From NCBI GenBank assembly GCA_034932685.1, contig JAYFOM010000012.1:1-64000 (forward strand): 64,000 nt of DNA. The letters are read 5' to 3'. The notes below the pieces were generated by a model that saw only the letters and a program-made list of their open reading frames with translations, did not search any database and was not told where the DNA came from. Of the stretch, positions 43,995 through 52,445 are shown one piece after another. A program made the position numbers and the translations under genes. Every line of letters begins with the position of its first letter. Position 1 is the first letter of the stretch. The stretch comes from JAQUCI01 sp034932685. GTDB taxonomy: Bacteria > Bacillota_I > Bacilli_A > Erysipelotrichales > Erysipelotrichaceae.

Positions 43995-45249
43995 GAGTTT
44001 TCCTCCTTAAAGTATTAATGATAGGGACCAGTAACCCAGCCACAATACCACCAGTAAAACCATTATTATATAAGTTCATTCCAGCATGAAACCCACCAAA
44101 TTGGGCAACGATAGTAACATGTAAAAAACCTGCGATCATTCCCCAAAATACCCCATAAACACCAGCAATTGGAGCAATAGTTGTCACAAATAGTACTGGT
44201 ACTACCGTAGCTGCACTACTAAGCTCATATCCCAATAGAATCGCTGCTAATACACCGCCTAGCATTACAGGTATACAATTAAATAAATGTTTACCAAATG
44301 CGCCAAAACCAAGCACAGTATAAATACCAGCGACAACTGGACCACTAAATGAACCTTTTAAACCGATAACAACTATCATACTGAATATTCCAAGCAAGCC
44401 CATATTTAAGAAACTAGCACCAAGACTTGCTGATGAAGTGAAATCACTAACCAAGCGTCCACTGCTTTTCATGATATCCTTTAATTTTAAAGCAGGATTT
44501 TTTTCAACAATAAAGCTTAATAAGATCAAGTGTATTGATGTTATAAGTACTAAAGCCACGATAACTAATGATGATTCATTTACTAAGTTACCAGCAAACT
44601 GAATTGGTCCAAAAAAAGATCGATAAACCGAAGCATATACAATAGCTACAATGCCCGAGGTAAATCCTATGTTATATAGATTAAAACCTTCATGAAAACG
44701 CAACATACTTGATCCAAGTGGGACAATAAAAAAGCCAAGTGCTGCCCCTTTTACAACTGAAAGCAATAATGCCATCATTGTATTTAAGTCAAAGCCAAAG
44801 AAACTATGTGATACGATTGGTGATAAACACGCTGCGAAAATCGACACTAGTATAATATTCTTAAATGGTCTTTTAGTATATAAACTATATAAGTAACCAC
44901 CCAAGTATATCGGTAATATATTATAAACGTTCATACCCATAAAAGAAAAACCAAAAACAGTAAAAAACGCTGCCAGTAACATGCCATTAAAATTAACATC
45001 AAGCTTAACAAGTATCAAGATATTAAATAGTGCAATTATACCTACGTTAAGTAAAGCACCACTAATACCACCTACCACTAGGGCATCTTGAATAAGTAAT
45101 GCTGGTGAAGTAATGATCTGATACAATCCATTAAAACCACCATCATTGTATAAAAAAGCCATCGCAAAACACATAAGTGGATAAATCAGTAATAATAGAA
45201 TATGTTTACGATTTGATGAAGTGCTGTTTAAAAATGATCTTATCTTCAT
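43987..45249 (-). CDS. DUF1576-family multi-pass membrane protein
   Basis: 420 residues with about 11-12 membrane segments. Two internally similar halves can be seen: the phrase NLYNIGFTSGIVAIV in the first half matches NLYNNGFTGGIVAGLL at the end, and FSFMGMNVYNILPIYLGGYL matches FGAFGKHLFNCIPVMLGGVL. This duplicated layout is typical of transporters. The family is uncharacterised, so no substrate is proposed. It is coupled to the downstream 118-residue gene. Confidence 0.8.
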   Translation of the reverse strand: MKIRSFLNSTSSNRKHILLLLIYPLMCFAMAFLYNDGGFNGLYQIITSPALLIQDALVVGGISGALLNVGIIALFNILILVKLDVNFNGMLLAAFFTVFGFSFMGMNVYNILPIYLGGYLYSLYTKRPFKNIILVSIFAACLSPIVSHSFFGFDLNTMMALLLSVVKGAALGFFIVPLGSSMLRFHEGFNLYNIGFTSGIVAIVYASVYRSFFGPIQFAGNLVNESSLVIVALVLITSIHLILLSFIVEKNPALKLKDIMKSSGRLVSDFTSSASLGASFLNMGLLGIFSMIVVIGLKGSFSGPVVAGIYTVLGFGAFGKHLFNCIPVMLGGVLAAILLGYELSSAATVVPVLFVTTIAPIAGVYGVFWGMIAGFLHVTIVAQFGGFHAGMNLYNNGFTGGIVAGLLVPIINTLRRKTHE

Positions 45250-45335
45250 GTAATATCTCCATAGTCTATTTATACCAAATTAACAATAAATCATGCAATA
45301 AATAACTTAATACTATACTAAAAATGATCTTATCT

Positions 45336-46487
45336 TTACATATTATATCTAAATATCGCTGCCAACCCTGAAATACTGGGCATCTTGTCTTTTGAAACAA
45401 CTATAACTTTGCCACCTTTAAACATTACCATTTCAGCTAAATCATCCAAGATATCATTATTATCTGCTTCAAGATTATTCAAGAATTCAACCTTACCTGA
45501 GTTAAGATCCATCTTACCATAAACATGCACATTCTCTTCGATCAGTAATGTTTCAACCCTACCTTCAAACGCTGCTTTAGCAACTTGGGCTACATCGGTA
45601 GAACCTAATGAACGTGCTTCTTGATTTTGAAATTCAGTGATAGCTTTGCTTATCTTTTTATCATTTATTTCATCAATTACCATGACTGTTTTTTGATGTA
45701 ATTCCTCAATACTCATCGCTTCACTGGACATAGTTATATTTTCACTTATTAAATATGGGTTGTTTGTTAGTGATCTAAACTCACCTTGATGTTCTTTAAG
45801 TGCTACTAAAATCAATGGTAATTTAGACTTCTTTGAAAACTGTTCATAGATGAAATTATCAACATAACGAAAATACTTCAGTGTATCTTTGTCAATTTCT
45901 TGTTGAATATCTTTATGCCCATGATACATTGACGGTCCTTTAGCCCCACCATAAGTTCCGTGGGTAAAATAGGATTCTGTTAACTGATCTCCTAATACTT
46001 CAATTTTGGTCCTAGAAACATTTTTATCAATTTCTAACTCCTTAAAAGCGTATTTATTACCTTGATAGATGGTAAAGTATTCGCGACTTAAACCTAGCAA
46101 TTGATAGGTATCATTAAACTGATAAGCCTTTATAAGTGGGGTAACATGATAACTGTTACCAACAACAGCTAATTCTTTAACTTCTTCAACTAAACGATAG
46201 ACAATACATTTATCTTTTGAAACAAAGATGGCAATACCAGAATCATTGTTATCCCAGAACTCTTTATCTTCATTTAAGCTATTTAGTCTTTTCAAGATCA
46301 TTGTTGCATCATTGACATCATACTTGATCAAAGTATTTTCAACCTCTTTTACTAAGTTTTTAAAAACAAGTAAATCTTTCTTTTGATCAAAAATTGTTCT
46401 ATGAGTCGTTTGGTAAATAGATACTAGTGGTGGCTTTTCATTAAAGCTCATTTCTTCGGGAAAACGATTTACGATTTGATGTAACAT
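45336..46487 (-). CDS. BaeRF (bacterial release-factor-like) domain protein
   Basis: About 383 residues resembling bacterial homologues of archaeo-eukaryotic release factor eRF1 (BaeRF). The N-terminal half (PPLVSIYQTTHR, GIAIFVSKDKCIVYRL) and C-terminal half (GRVETLLIEENVHVYGKMD, MVMFKGGKVIVVSKDKMP) fit the pelota/eRF1 domain 2-3 layout. The family is proposed to act on ribosomes but is little studied. The ATG at 46487 has AGGAGG at ideal spacing; the track-length frame to 46547 is rejected. A 17-base piece of the DUF1576 5' end is repeated just after its stop. Confidence 0.65.
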   Translation of the reverse strand: MLHQIVNRFPEEMSFNEKPPLVSIYQTTHRTIFDQKKDLLVFKNLVKEVENTLIKYDVNDATMILKRLNSLNEDKEFWDNNDSGIAIFVSKDKCIVYRLVEEVKELAVVGNSYHVTPLIKAYQFNDTYQLLGLSREYFTIYQGNKYAFKELEIDKNVSRTKIEVLGDQLTESYFTHGTYGGAKGPSMYHGHKDIQQEIDKDTLKYFRYVDNFIYEQFSKKSKLPLILVALKEHQGEFRSLTNNPYLISENITMSSEAMSIEELHQKTVMVIDEINDKKISKAITEFQNQEARSLGSTDVAQVAKAAFEGRVETLLIEENVHVYGKMDLNSGKVEFLNNLEADNNDILDDLAEMVMFKGGKVIVVSKDKMPSISGLAAIFRYNM

Positions 46488-46693
46488 TTCATTCCTCCTT
46501 TTATCACTAAAAGCGCATTTAACATAAACACGCAAACTAATTATCAACTATCATTAACTATCTATATTTATATGATATCATTAATAACTAACAGCTTCCA
46601 CTTTGGTACTTATAAATCACAAAATAAGCAAGTGCTCTTACTATTTTCAAGGGTATTAATTGATTTATCTTTCTTTGATAAAATAAATTGTTA

Positions 46694-47446
46694 CTATTTT
46701 CGAAGTAATGTCGGTTGATATCCTTCAAGCCAATCCACTTCATAAAACTCATAAGTATTATTATACTCACCACCCACAAAATACTCGGTAGCATCCATAT
46801 ATTGCCAAATACCGTCAATATTTATCTCAGCACGATAATGAGCTGATGTTTCCTTAGCTACTTGTCGTATTGTTTCATAAGAATAGTATAAGCCCTTAGT
46901 TGCTAGAAAAGCTTCTAAACGAGCATATTCATCTGGTCCTAAACCTGTTGTAGTACGCTTATCAATGCTTGGATCAAGTTCGCTTGGCTTTTCCTTCATG
47001 GCGGTTACGCGACATTCAATATCATAATAAGAAGCGATTGAGCAATAAATAGTCGCAAACTGATAACACAGTCCCTTTATATTTATACTATCCATGATAC
47101 TAAATCCCTTGATCATATCCCTTGTTGTATAGATACCTGGTAAAAAATAATTCCAGCGCATTGCATCAGCGACTTCGCCAAATGCTTCATAATCCATATA
47201 TTCTGTTTGCCATTCATAAATAGCTTGAGCAATCTCCATATCCGAACCACTAAAATTTATAGCTAAAGCTTGAATATCTTCCAGGGTAAACACAGAAACT
47301 GGTGATGATGGTGTAAAAGCCGAAACGATGTCTTCTATTTCATCGTCACTATTAGTATCATCTTGATTATCAATTGGTTTTTTTGCACATGCGCTTATTA
47401 ACATTATTATAGTAATCAAATAGAGTAGTATTATTTTTCTCTTCAT
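46694..47446 (-). CDS. transglutaminase-like lipoprotein
   Basis: About 250 residues with a lipoprotein signal (lipobox LISAC). The transglutaminase/protease-like core has the Cys in IKGLCYQFATIYCSIASYYDIECRVTAM, the His in SAHYRAEINIDGIWQYMDAT, and an Asp shortly after, giving a Cys-His-Asp triad. These surface enzymes may cleave or crosslink wall proteins or peptides. AGAGGA precedes tandem ATGs; the second (47446) has proper spacing. Monocistronic. Confidence 0.82.
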   Translation of the reverse strand: MKRKIILLYLITIIMLISACAKKPIDNQDDTNSDDEIEDIVSAFTPSSPVSVFTLEDIQALAINFSGSDMEIAQAIYEWQTEYMDYEAFGEVADAMRWNYFLPGIYTTRDMIKGFSIMDSINIKGLCYQFATIYCSIASYYDIECRVTAMKEKPSELDPSIDKRTTTGLGPDEYARLEAFLATKGLYYSYETIRQVAKETSAHYRAEINIDGIWQYMDATEYFVGGEYNNTYEFYEVDWLEGYQPTLLRK

Positions 47447-47557
47447 GATCATTCCTCTTTTCTTTGACTAAAGTGAATATAAAATTCATCTTTATGATCA
47501 TTTTATGAATTTTCGTTATAATTTGTGCTTTAATATAATCAGAAAGGGGTTATATTC

Positions 47558-47737
47558 ATGTATTTCGAATTATTGAAGAGTAAGAATGGTAAGTATTATT
47601 TTGTATTAAAATCAACAAATGGCCAAATCGTAGCACAAAGTGAAATGTATGAGGCGAAAGCTTCGGCAGTATCCACGATCAACTCAATTAAAACAAGAGT
47701 AAATCCCGAAACCGAAGTCAAAGACTCAACTAAGTAA
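47558..47737 (+). CDS. YegP/DUF1508-family small protein
   Basis: 59 residues. YFELLKSKNGKYYFVLKSTNGQIVAQSEMYEAKASAVSTINSIK is a complete DUF1508 repeat (F.xxxxGxxxFxLxAxNGxIIxxSexYxxxxxaxxgIxsV). Typical family proteins carry one or two repeats; the function is unknown. AAAGGGG lies before the ATG, TATAAT-like boxes are just upstream, and a strong terminator follows, so this is a real independent gene. Confidence 0.85.
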   Translation: MYFELLKSKNGKYYFVLKSTNGQIVAQSEMYEAKASAVSTINSIKTRVNPETEVKDSTK

Positions 47738-47762
47738 AAAGACAAAGATTTTACTACAAGAG

Positions 47763-47796
47763 CAGAAAAGGCATTGAATAATGCCTTTTCTGTTTA
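47763..47796. terminator. terminator after the YegP-like gene
   Basis: Perfect 13-bp stem CAGAAAAGGCATT / AATGCCTTTTCTG (47763-47775, 47780-47792) with loop GAAT, between convergent genes. Confidence 0.82.
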
Positions 47797-47811
47797 CTTG
47801 TTTAACTGTGA

Positions 47812-48267
47812 TTATTTGTTACTGCATTTATAGCCATTGTCTACAGTAGATGCAACTATTTTCTTAAGGCTTACAAATTCGCCATCATAGTCATCTTCTT
47901 CAACTAAGCCAGCGGCGATGAGGTAGTCACGATCAGCAACTTTAAAATCAACATCAATCGTCATCATCAGGTAATCATCTGCATCAACGCTAACACTGAT
48001 AACAACTCCTTCCATTCCAATATATGTTGATTCATATGTTTCTTTTAACTGAGCTTTCATACTCGCATCGACAACACCAAATATATCATAATTGATTTTC
48101 ATAGTTGTTTTTGATGTATTGACCTTATCACCATCACTAGTGAAAACTACAGTAGACTCAACTCCTTGTTCGGAAAAAGAGCAGGTATATCCCGTTTCTT
48201 TTTTTTGTGCAGCACCACAACCTGTGAGCATGATAATGCCCAGCAATAAGATAATTATCTTTTTCAT
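47812..48267 (-). CDS. lipoprotein, paralogue of the one at 48618 (possibly DUF1307/YehR-like)
   Basis: About 151 residues with a lipobox (MLTGC). The mature domain begins with a Cys strand (YTCSFSEQGVESTVVFTSDGDK) and has KINYDIFG, a helix with YESTYIGMEGV, and a strand LMMTIDVDFK. The layout is like YehR/DUF1307 lipoproteins, but I am not certain. A GTG at 48279 is inside the ribosome binding site; the ATG at 48267 after GGAGGAAACA is the start. Paralogous to the gene at 48618-49061, sharing the same order of motifs. Confidence 0.7.
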   Translation of the reverse strand: MKKIIILLLGIIMLTGCGAAQKKETGYTCSFSEQGVESTVVFTSDGDKVNTSKTTMKINYDIFGVVDASMKAQLKETYESTYIGMEGVVISVSVDADDYLMMTIDVDFKVADRDYLIAAGLVEEDDYDGEFVSLKKIVASTVDNGYKCSNK

Positions 48268-48377
48268 TGTTTCCTCCACAATATATATTAATTATATCAC
48301 GAGGAAAAAATAGCGTATATAGCTATTTATAACAGATAAAATCGATATTTTAATTAGTTTTATTAGCAGTTACATGT

Positions 48378-48488
48378 TTGATTAGTATTATTGGCTTACT
48401 TTCAAGTTATCTATTCACCGTTTCGCTTGTATTAGCAACTGGAACTTTTATTGGTGGAGGACTAAACATTCTAATCATTAAAAAATAG
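48378..48488 (+). pseudogene. hydrophobic mini-ORF or remnant of a membrane protein
   Basis: A frame of 36 codons (LISIIGLLSSYLFTVSLVLATGTFIGGGLNILIIKK) ends at 48488. It reads like the last two helices of a membrane transporter. No ribosome binding site is seen for the TTG at 48378 and a stop lies shortly upstream, so a decayed remnant is likelier than a working gene. Confidence 0.25.
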
Positions 48489-48517
48489 CAATATCAAACA
48501 AAAACAACTAAAGCTCA

Positions 48518-48568
48518 TAAAAAACATACCATATCAAGAGTTTAACTTGGTTATGGTATGTTTTATTG
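48518..48568. terminator. long hairpin, probable bidirectional terminator
   Basis: AAAACATACCATA pairs with TATGGTATGTTTT, with an inner TCAAG/CTTGG extension, followed by T-rich sequence. It ends the minus-strand lipoprotein gene at 48618 or marks the end of the lost upstream gene. Confidence 0.6.
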
Positions 48569-48617
48569 TTTTATAAGTTTCTTTGCTTACTAATTTAATC
48601 TATCAAATAAATATAGG

Positions 48618-49061
48618 CTATTTTACAACACAGATATAACCAGCAGCTTCACTTTCAATAATCGATTCTTCAAAGCTTATATAATCAACATCTGCCTCAC
48701 CTTCACTTAAAAAGCCTAAAGTCACTAGATCTTGTTTAGATATCGTTTTGTAATCAAGATTTATGGTCATGATCAAAAACTCATCATCACTAATGTCAAC
48801 TGTTACTGATAATCCTTTGAATCCAGCATAAGATGCTTCAAGTTGTGCCTTGATATCTTCCTTCATATCAAAACCTTCATCACCAAAAAGCGCATAACTT
48901 ACTTTAAGTGTTTCAACTGACGAATAAATATCATCATTTTTTCCAGTAAAGACTACTGTTGATTCCAATCCTTCTTCTACATAACTGCAAGTCATGGTTT
49001 TATTACTACCACAGCCTGACAATAATAAAACTCCTAATAATACTACTAATAGTTTTTTCAT
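48618..49061 (-). CDS. lipoprotein, paralogue of the one at 47812
   Basis: 147 residues with a lipobox (LLSGC). Shares with the other copy the CSY/CSF Cys strand, E.G.ESTVVFT, KVSYALFG/KINYDIFG, SYAGFKG/TYIGMEG, LIMTINLDYK/LMMTIDVDFK and a C-terminal GYIC/GYKC Cys. The two Cys at the ends of the mature domain could form a disulphide. AAGGAG precedes the ATG. Function unknown; the two genes look like an old duplication with separate promoters and terminators. Confidence 0.7.
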   Translation of the reverse strand: MKKLLVVLLGVLLLSGCGSNKTMTCSYVEEGLESTVVFTGKNDDIYSSVETLKVSYALFGDEGFDMKEDIKAQLEASYAGFKGLSVTVDISDDEFLIMTINLDYKTISKQDLVTLGFLSEGEADVDYISFEESIIESEAAGYICVVK

Positions 49062-49175
49062 GTTTTCTCCTTGTTCGTAAAAATTATAACATTATTATTT
49101 ATTCAAATGTATCTATTTTTTTATGCAAAGCTGAAATCAATGTTATAATTTACCAATAGTAAGGAGTATTAATAT

Positions 49176-49994
49176 ATGGATGAAAGTAGAATCAAAGAAA
49201 TAATAAGTTATGGTCGCGAGTTCATGAAAATGCCAATCGAAGATCCAACTTATCAATCTGATCAAGAATTAAAAAAGGAACAACCACCTCTAGCTAAAGC
49301 TCCTATGCGTAGCCGTGATTGTGCCATCGATCTACCAATTAATTTCAAGAACTTAGCAATTGAAAATGATTTTCTTAAAGTGATCAATGATCGAAAATCA
49401 GAAAGAGCGTACACAAATGAACTGATGTCATTACTTGAGCTTTCTTATCTTTTATGGTGTTCACAAGGGGTCAAAGAGATTAGAGGTAATAACTACGCTA
49501 CAATTAGAACTGTTGCCTGTGGAGGTGCAAGACATCAATTTGAGTGTTATATGGCACTTCAAGCTATTCAAGGCATAAAAGATGGCCTTTATCATTATCT
49601 TCCTTTAACTCATCAAATTGAGTTTCTAAGTGAAGTATCTGATATGAAAGGCTTTATCAATGAAGCATTAGGTGGCCAAGTATGGGCAAATAAAGCCAAT
49701 GTTAATCTTTTTTATAGTATTGTCCCTTATCGTGTTGAATGGCGATATGGTATCTATGCCCATCGTGTTGCCTTGATCGATTCTGGTCATATTACTCAGA
49801 ATGTTTATCTAGCCGCCACATCAATCGGCCTTGGTGCTTGTGCCGTTGGTTATATTGATGGTCCATTACTTGATAGAGTTTTTGAATTAAATACTGAGGA
49901 AGAGTTTATCTTCTATGCTTGCCCAGCAGGAAAAGTTAAAACTAATAAAAGAGTCGACTTTGACCCTTATGATTTCATAATAAAACAACGATGA
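49176..49994 (+). CDS. SagB-type nitroreductase-fold oxidoreductase
   Basis: 272 residues. FMN-binding motifs of the nitroreductase/SagB family: RKSERAYTNELMSLLELSYLLWCSQGV (near 72-98), RTVACGGARHQFECYMA, and AHRVALIDSGHITQNVYLAATSIGLGACAVGYID near 205-238. SagB proteins oxidise azoline rings in peptide toxins, but many stand-alone members have other roles. No SagA, SagC or SagD genes are here, so peptide modification is not supported. AAGGAG precedes the ATG. Confidence 0.82.
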   Translation: MDESRIKEIISYGREFMKMPIEDPTYQSDQELKKEQPPLAKAPMRSRDCAIDLPINFKNLAIENDFLKVINDRKSERAYTNELMSLLELSYLLWCSQGVKEIRGNNYATIRTVACGGARHQFECYMALQAIQGIKDGLYHYLPLTHQIEFLSEVSDMKGFINEALGGQVWANKANVNLFYSIVPYRVEWRYGIYAHRVALIDSGHITQNVYLAATSIGLGACAVGYIDGPLLDRVFELNTEEEFIFYACPAGKVKTNKRVDFDPYDFIIKQR

Positions 49995-50016
49995 GCCCTC
50001 AGCTCATCGTTTTCTT
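49988..50016. terminator. bidirectional terminator
   Basis: ACGATGAGC / GCTCATCGT with loop CCTCA, followed by TTTTC. The same GATGAGC core appears in the terminator at 51799-51824 beside the paralogous zinc-ribbon gene. Confidence 0.8.
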
Positions 50017-50552
50017 TAGTTAACAAATAAATGTTTACGCTTTTCAAAGTAGATATTATTGATGAATATCAATAATATATTCTCAATAACCGTAATTAGA
50101 AATATAAGATCTATTGTACCGATATCAGACACTAGATAAACGGCAAACTTATAAACTAGTGAAAATCCAAGATTAAGAGCCAAAAACAAGATATAAAAAT
50201 ATTTGGCTTGTTGTTTGTAGTTTACTAACTGTTGTCTTACATAAACACTAAAAACAGCCAATAAGATACAAGCAACCGCATAACATATATCAACAAAACG
50301 CAAGGTAGGCATCATACGATAAACTCTTTGAGTGATATTTGTTGCACCATCAAAATAAAGATTACCACTCAATACAATATAAGCACCTAACAGATTTATA
50401 AAGAAAGCTAATGTAAGTTGCACATAAATGATAAACTTAAACCATTTCATTCCAAGCGGTTTAGTCGCCTTATCATTTGATGTCGGTTTACCACATTTAG
50501 GACAAAAGACTGACTCATTCTCTATTTCTGATCCACAGTTTCGACAGAACAT
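50016..50552 (-). CDS. zinc-ribbon membrane protein (copy 1)
   Basis: 178 residues. An N-terminal zinc ribbon (MFCRNCGSEIENESVFCPKCG, two CxxC pairs) is followed by KPLGMKWFKFIIYVQL and four membrane segments. The domain mix is common in Firmicutes but not functionally assigned. GAGG lies before the ATG at 50552. A near twin lies at 51828-52364, 1.3 kb away, flanking the NERD gene. Long identical DNA stretches between the two suggest duplication or gene conversion. Confidence 0.75.
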   Translation of the reverse strand: MFCRNCGSEIENESVFCPKCGKPTSNDKATKPLGMKWFKFIIYVQLTLAFFINLLGAYIVLSGNLYFDGATNITQRVYRMMPTLRFVDICYAVACILLAVFSVYVRQQLVNYKQQAKYFYILFLALNLGFSLVYKFAVYLVSDIGTIDLIFLITVIENILLIFINNIYFEKRKHLFVN

Positions 50553-50706
50553 AAGTAACCTCACTTAACTCTTACTGATAAAGATTATACCTTTTTTTCT
50601 TCAATATCGCTACAAATTGTCGAAATTAATACGAAATTATATCATTTTAGCAATTAACACATTTATTAGCAAATGTTATAATCAATTTATATAATTGGAG
50701 GATCAA

Positions 50707-51711
50707 ATGGTTTTTAGTAAATTTGAACAGCCTATTTTCTTAAAAGCGAATAACTCATCACAAGAACAATTAAGCGCACTTAAGTCTTATTTATTAACAG
50801 CTGATGTTTCAATCAGAGAAAGAATTCAAAATGATATAAAGATGATTGAATATGGTCAAGCAGGCGAAAGAAATATCCAATATGAACTACAGAACAGTCA
50901 CATACCTATGTATGTTATTCATGATCTTTATCTTGCACATGAAGGAAACACCGCCCAAATCGACTATTTGATCATTACCAAAGCAGGAGTATATTGCATT
51001 GAATGCAAGAATCTTGTTGGTGATATTGAAGTAAACGCACGAGGAGAATTTATTCGTACAAACTATATAAATGGCTACAAGAAAAAAGAAGGCATCTATT
51101 CACCAATAACACAAAACGAAAGACATTATCAACTGATAAAAGCTATGCGGGTATCGGAGCAAAATAGTATAATAACAAAATTCCTCATGAACAAAATATA
51201 TGATGATATTAATCACTTATTAGTCGTAATAGCTAATCCAAAATCAGTTCTAAATGTAAAATATGCTCCAAAAATAGTTAAAGATAAAATAGTTAGAGCC
51301 GATCAACTAGTACAACGACTCAAAGACGACATTCAAAACTGTCGCTTTGATAAAGCTTTATCTAATAATTTTATGGAACAATACGCCGATTACTTCATCA
51401 GAAAAAATAAAAAGAAAGTAATAGACTATCTTGATAAATATAAAAAGGTAGAATCTACTTCTTTTATAGAATCAGACAGTTCAAGTATTGAAACTTCACC
51501 AATATATAATGAATTAAGATCATATCGCCTAAAGAAAGCCAAAGAAGAACAAATCAAGCCGTATTATATCTATAATGATATGCAAATGAAAGAGATAATA
51601 AAAAAGAAACCGATCGATAAGAAATCTTTAACTGCTATTTCAGGTTTTGCTGAAGTTAAATGGATTAAGTATGGAACTGATATTTGTAATATATGTAAAA
51701 AATATCTTTAA
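50707..51711 (+). CDS. NERD-domain protein with C-terminal HRDC domain
   Basis: 334 residues. A NERD nuclease-related domain spans about 50-165 (GQAGERNIQYEL, AQIDYLIITKAGVYCIECKNLVGDIEV holds the nuclease-like Asp, Glu and Lys). The C-terminal 60 residues (LKKAKEEQIKPYYIYNDMQMKEIIKKKPIDKKSL, then YGTDICNICKK) resemble an HRDC domain, which binds nucleic acid in RecQ-type helicases. A cytoplasmic DNA-processing or defence role is likely. GGAGG sits five bases before the ATG at 50707; the TTG at 50695 is inside it. Flanked on both sides by twin zinc-ribbon genes. Confidence 0.82.
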   Translation: MVFSKFEQPIFLKANNSSQEQLSALKSYLLTADVSIRERIQNDIKMIEYGQAGERNIQYELQNSHIPMYVIHDLYLAHEGNTAQIDYLIITKAGVYCIECKNLVGDIEVNARGEFIRTNYINGYKKKEGIYSPITQNERHYQLIKAMRVSEQNSIITKFLMNKIYDDINHLLVVIANPKSVLNVKYAPKIVKDKIVRADQLVQRLKDDIQNCRFDKALSNNFMEQYADYFIRKNKKKVIDYLDKYKKVESTSFIESDSSSIETSPIYNELRSYRLKKAKEEQIKPYYIYNDMQMKEIIKKKPIDKKSLTAISGFAEVKWIKYGTDICNICKKYL

Positions 51712-51798
51712 TGCTCAAGCCTAATATTTGCACTTATCCATAAAGAAGTTTTATTCCAGAAATTGTTTTGCTTTTAACCAAGTAATCTCAATATAAAT

Positions 51799-51826
51799 AA
51801 ACGATGAGCGTTTGCTCATCGTTTAA
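51799..51826. terminator. bidirectional terminator
   Basis: Perfect 11-bp stem AAACGATGAGC / GCTCATCGTTT (51799-51809, 51814-51824) with loop GTTT. Serves the NERD gene and the convergent zinc-ribbon copy 2. Confidence 0.82.
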
Positions 51827-51827
51827 C

Positions 51828-52364
51828 TTAGTTAATAAATAAATGCTTACGTTTGCGAAAGTAGTCAACGTTGATAAATATCAGTGCCAATGATTGAGTT
51901 ATATTATATAAAAGTTCCGTATCAAAAGTATTAATACCTGATGCTAGATAAGTTACACCGTAGTATAACAAGCTTATAAGCAGATTTAACCCCAAAAAAA
52001 TTAAGTAATGATTAACTGCTTTTACACGAAACTTTACCAATCTTTGTCTTACAATGATACTAAACACAGCCATACCAACAGAAAATGCTGCGAATACTAA
52101 GTTTACATATCTTAATGATGGAAATAGTGAATACACCTGAAATGACATATTTCTTGTTCCGTCAAAATAGATAAGACCACTATACAATCTATAAGCTGAA
52201 AACAAATTCAATAAAAACGCGAAGATTAACTGCACATAAATGATAAACTTAAACCATTTCATTCCAAGCGGTTTATCAGCCTTTTCATTTAAAGTCGACT
52301 TACCACATTTAGGACAAAACACTACATTGTTTTCTACTTCTGAACCACAGTTTTTACAGAACAT
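51828..52364 (-). CDS. zinc-ribbon membrane protein (copy 2)
   Basis: 178 residues. The zinc ribbon MFCKNCGSEVENNVVFCPKCG is followed by KPLGMKWFKFIIYVQL and four membrane helices, ending RKRKHLFIN. Same length and layout as copy 1. The DNA around the KPLGMKWFKFIIYVQL block (52241-52272) is identical over about 30 bases to 50431-50462. The first membrane helices differ more, so the two have diverged unevenly. GGAGG precedes the ATG. Role unknown. Confidence 0.75.
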   Translation of the reverse strand: MFCKNCGSEVENNVVFCPKCGKSTLNEKADKPLGMKWFKFIIYVQLIFAFLLNLFSAYRLYSGLIYFDGTRNMSFQVYSLFPSLRYVNLVFAAFSVGMAVFSIIVRQRLVKFRVKAVNHYLIFLGLNLLISLLYYGVTYLASGINTFDTELLYNITQSLALIFINVDYFRKRKHLFIN

Positions 52365-52445
52365 TCCGTCCTCCTTATTTATTATATTTAAACTAAAAAG
52401 TATATTCTAATTATCAAATCTTTCATACACCTTTTAGTTAAGCGA

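Noticed and set aside
46588..46818. 76-codon hydrophobic frame on the minus strand
   Set aside because: It overlaps the 3' end of the transglutaminase-like gene in another frame, has no ribosome binding site, and its composition follows from the real frame.
49176..49994. Thiazole/oxazole-modified microcin cluster
   Set aside because: Only a SagB-like oxidoreductase is present. No cyclodehydratase, precursor peptide or transporter genes are adjacent.
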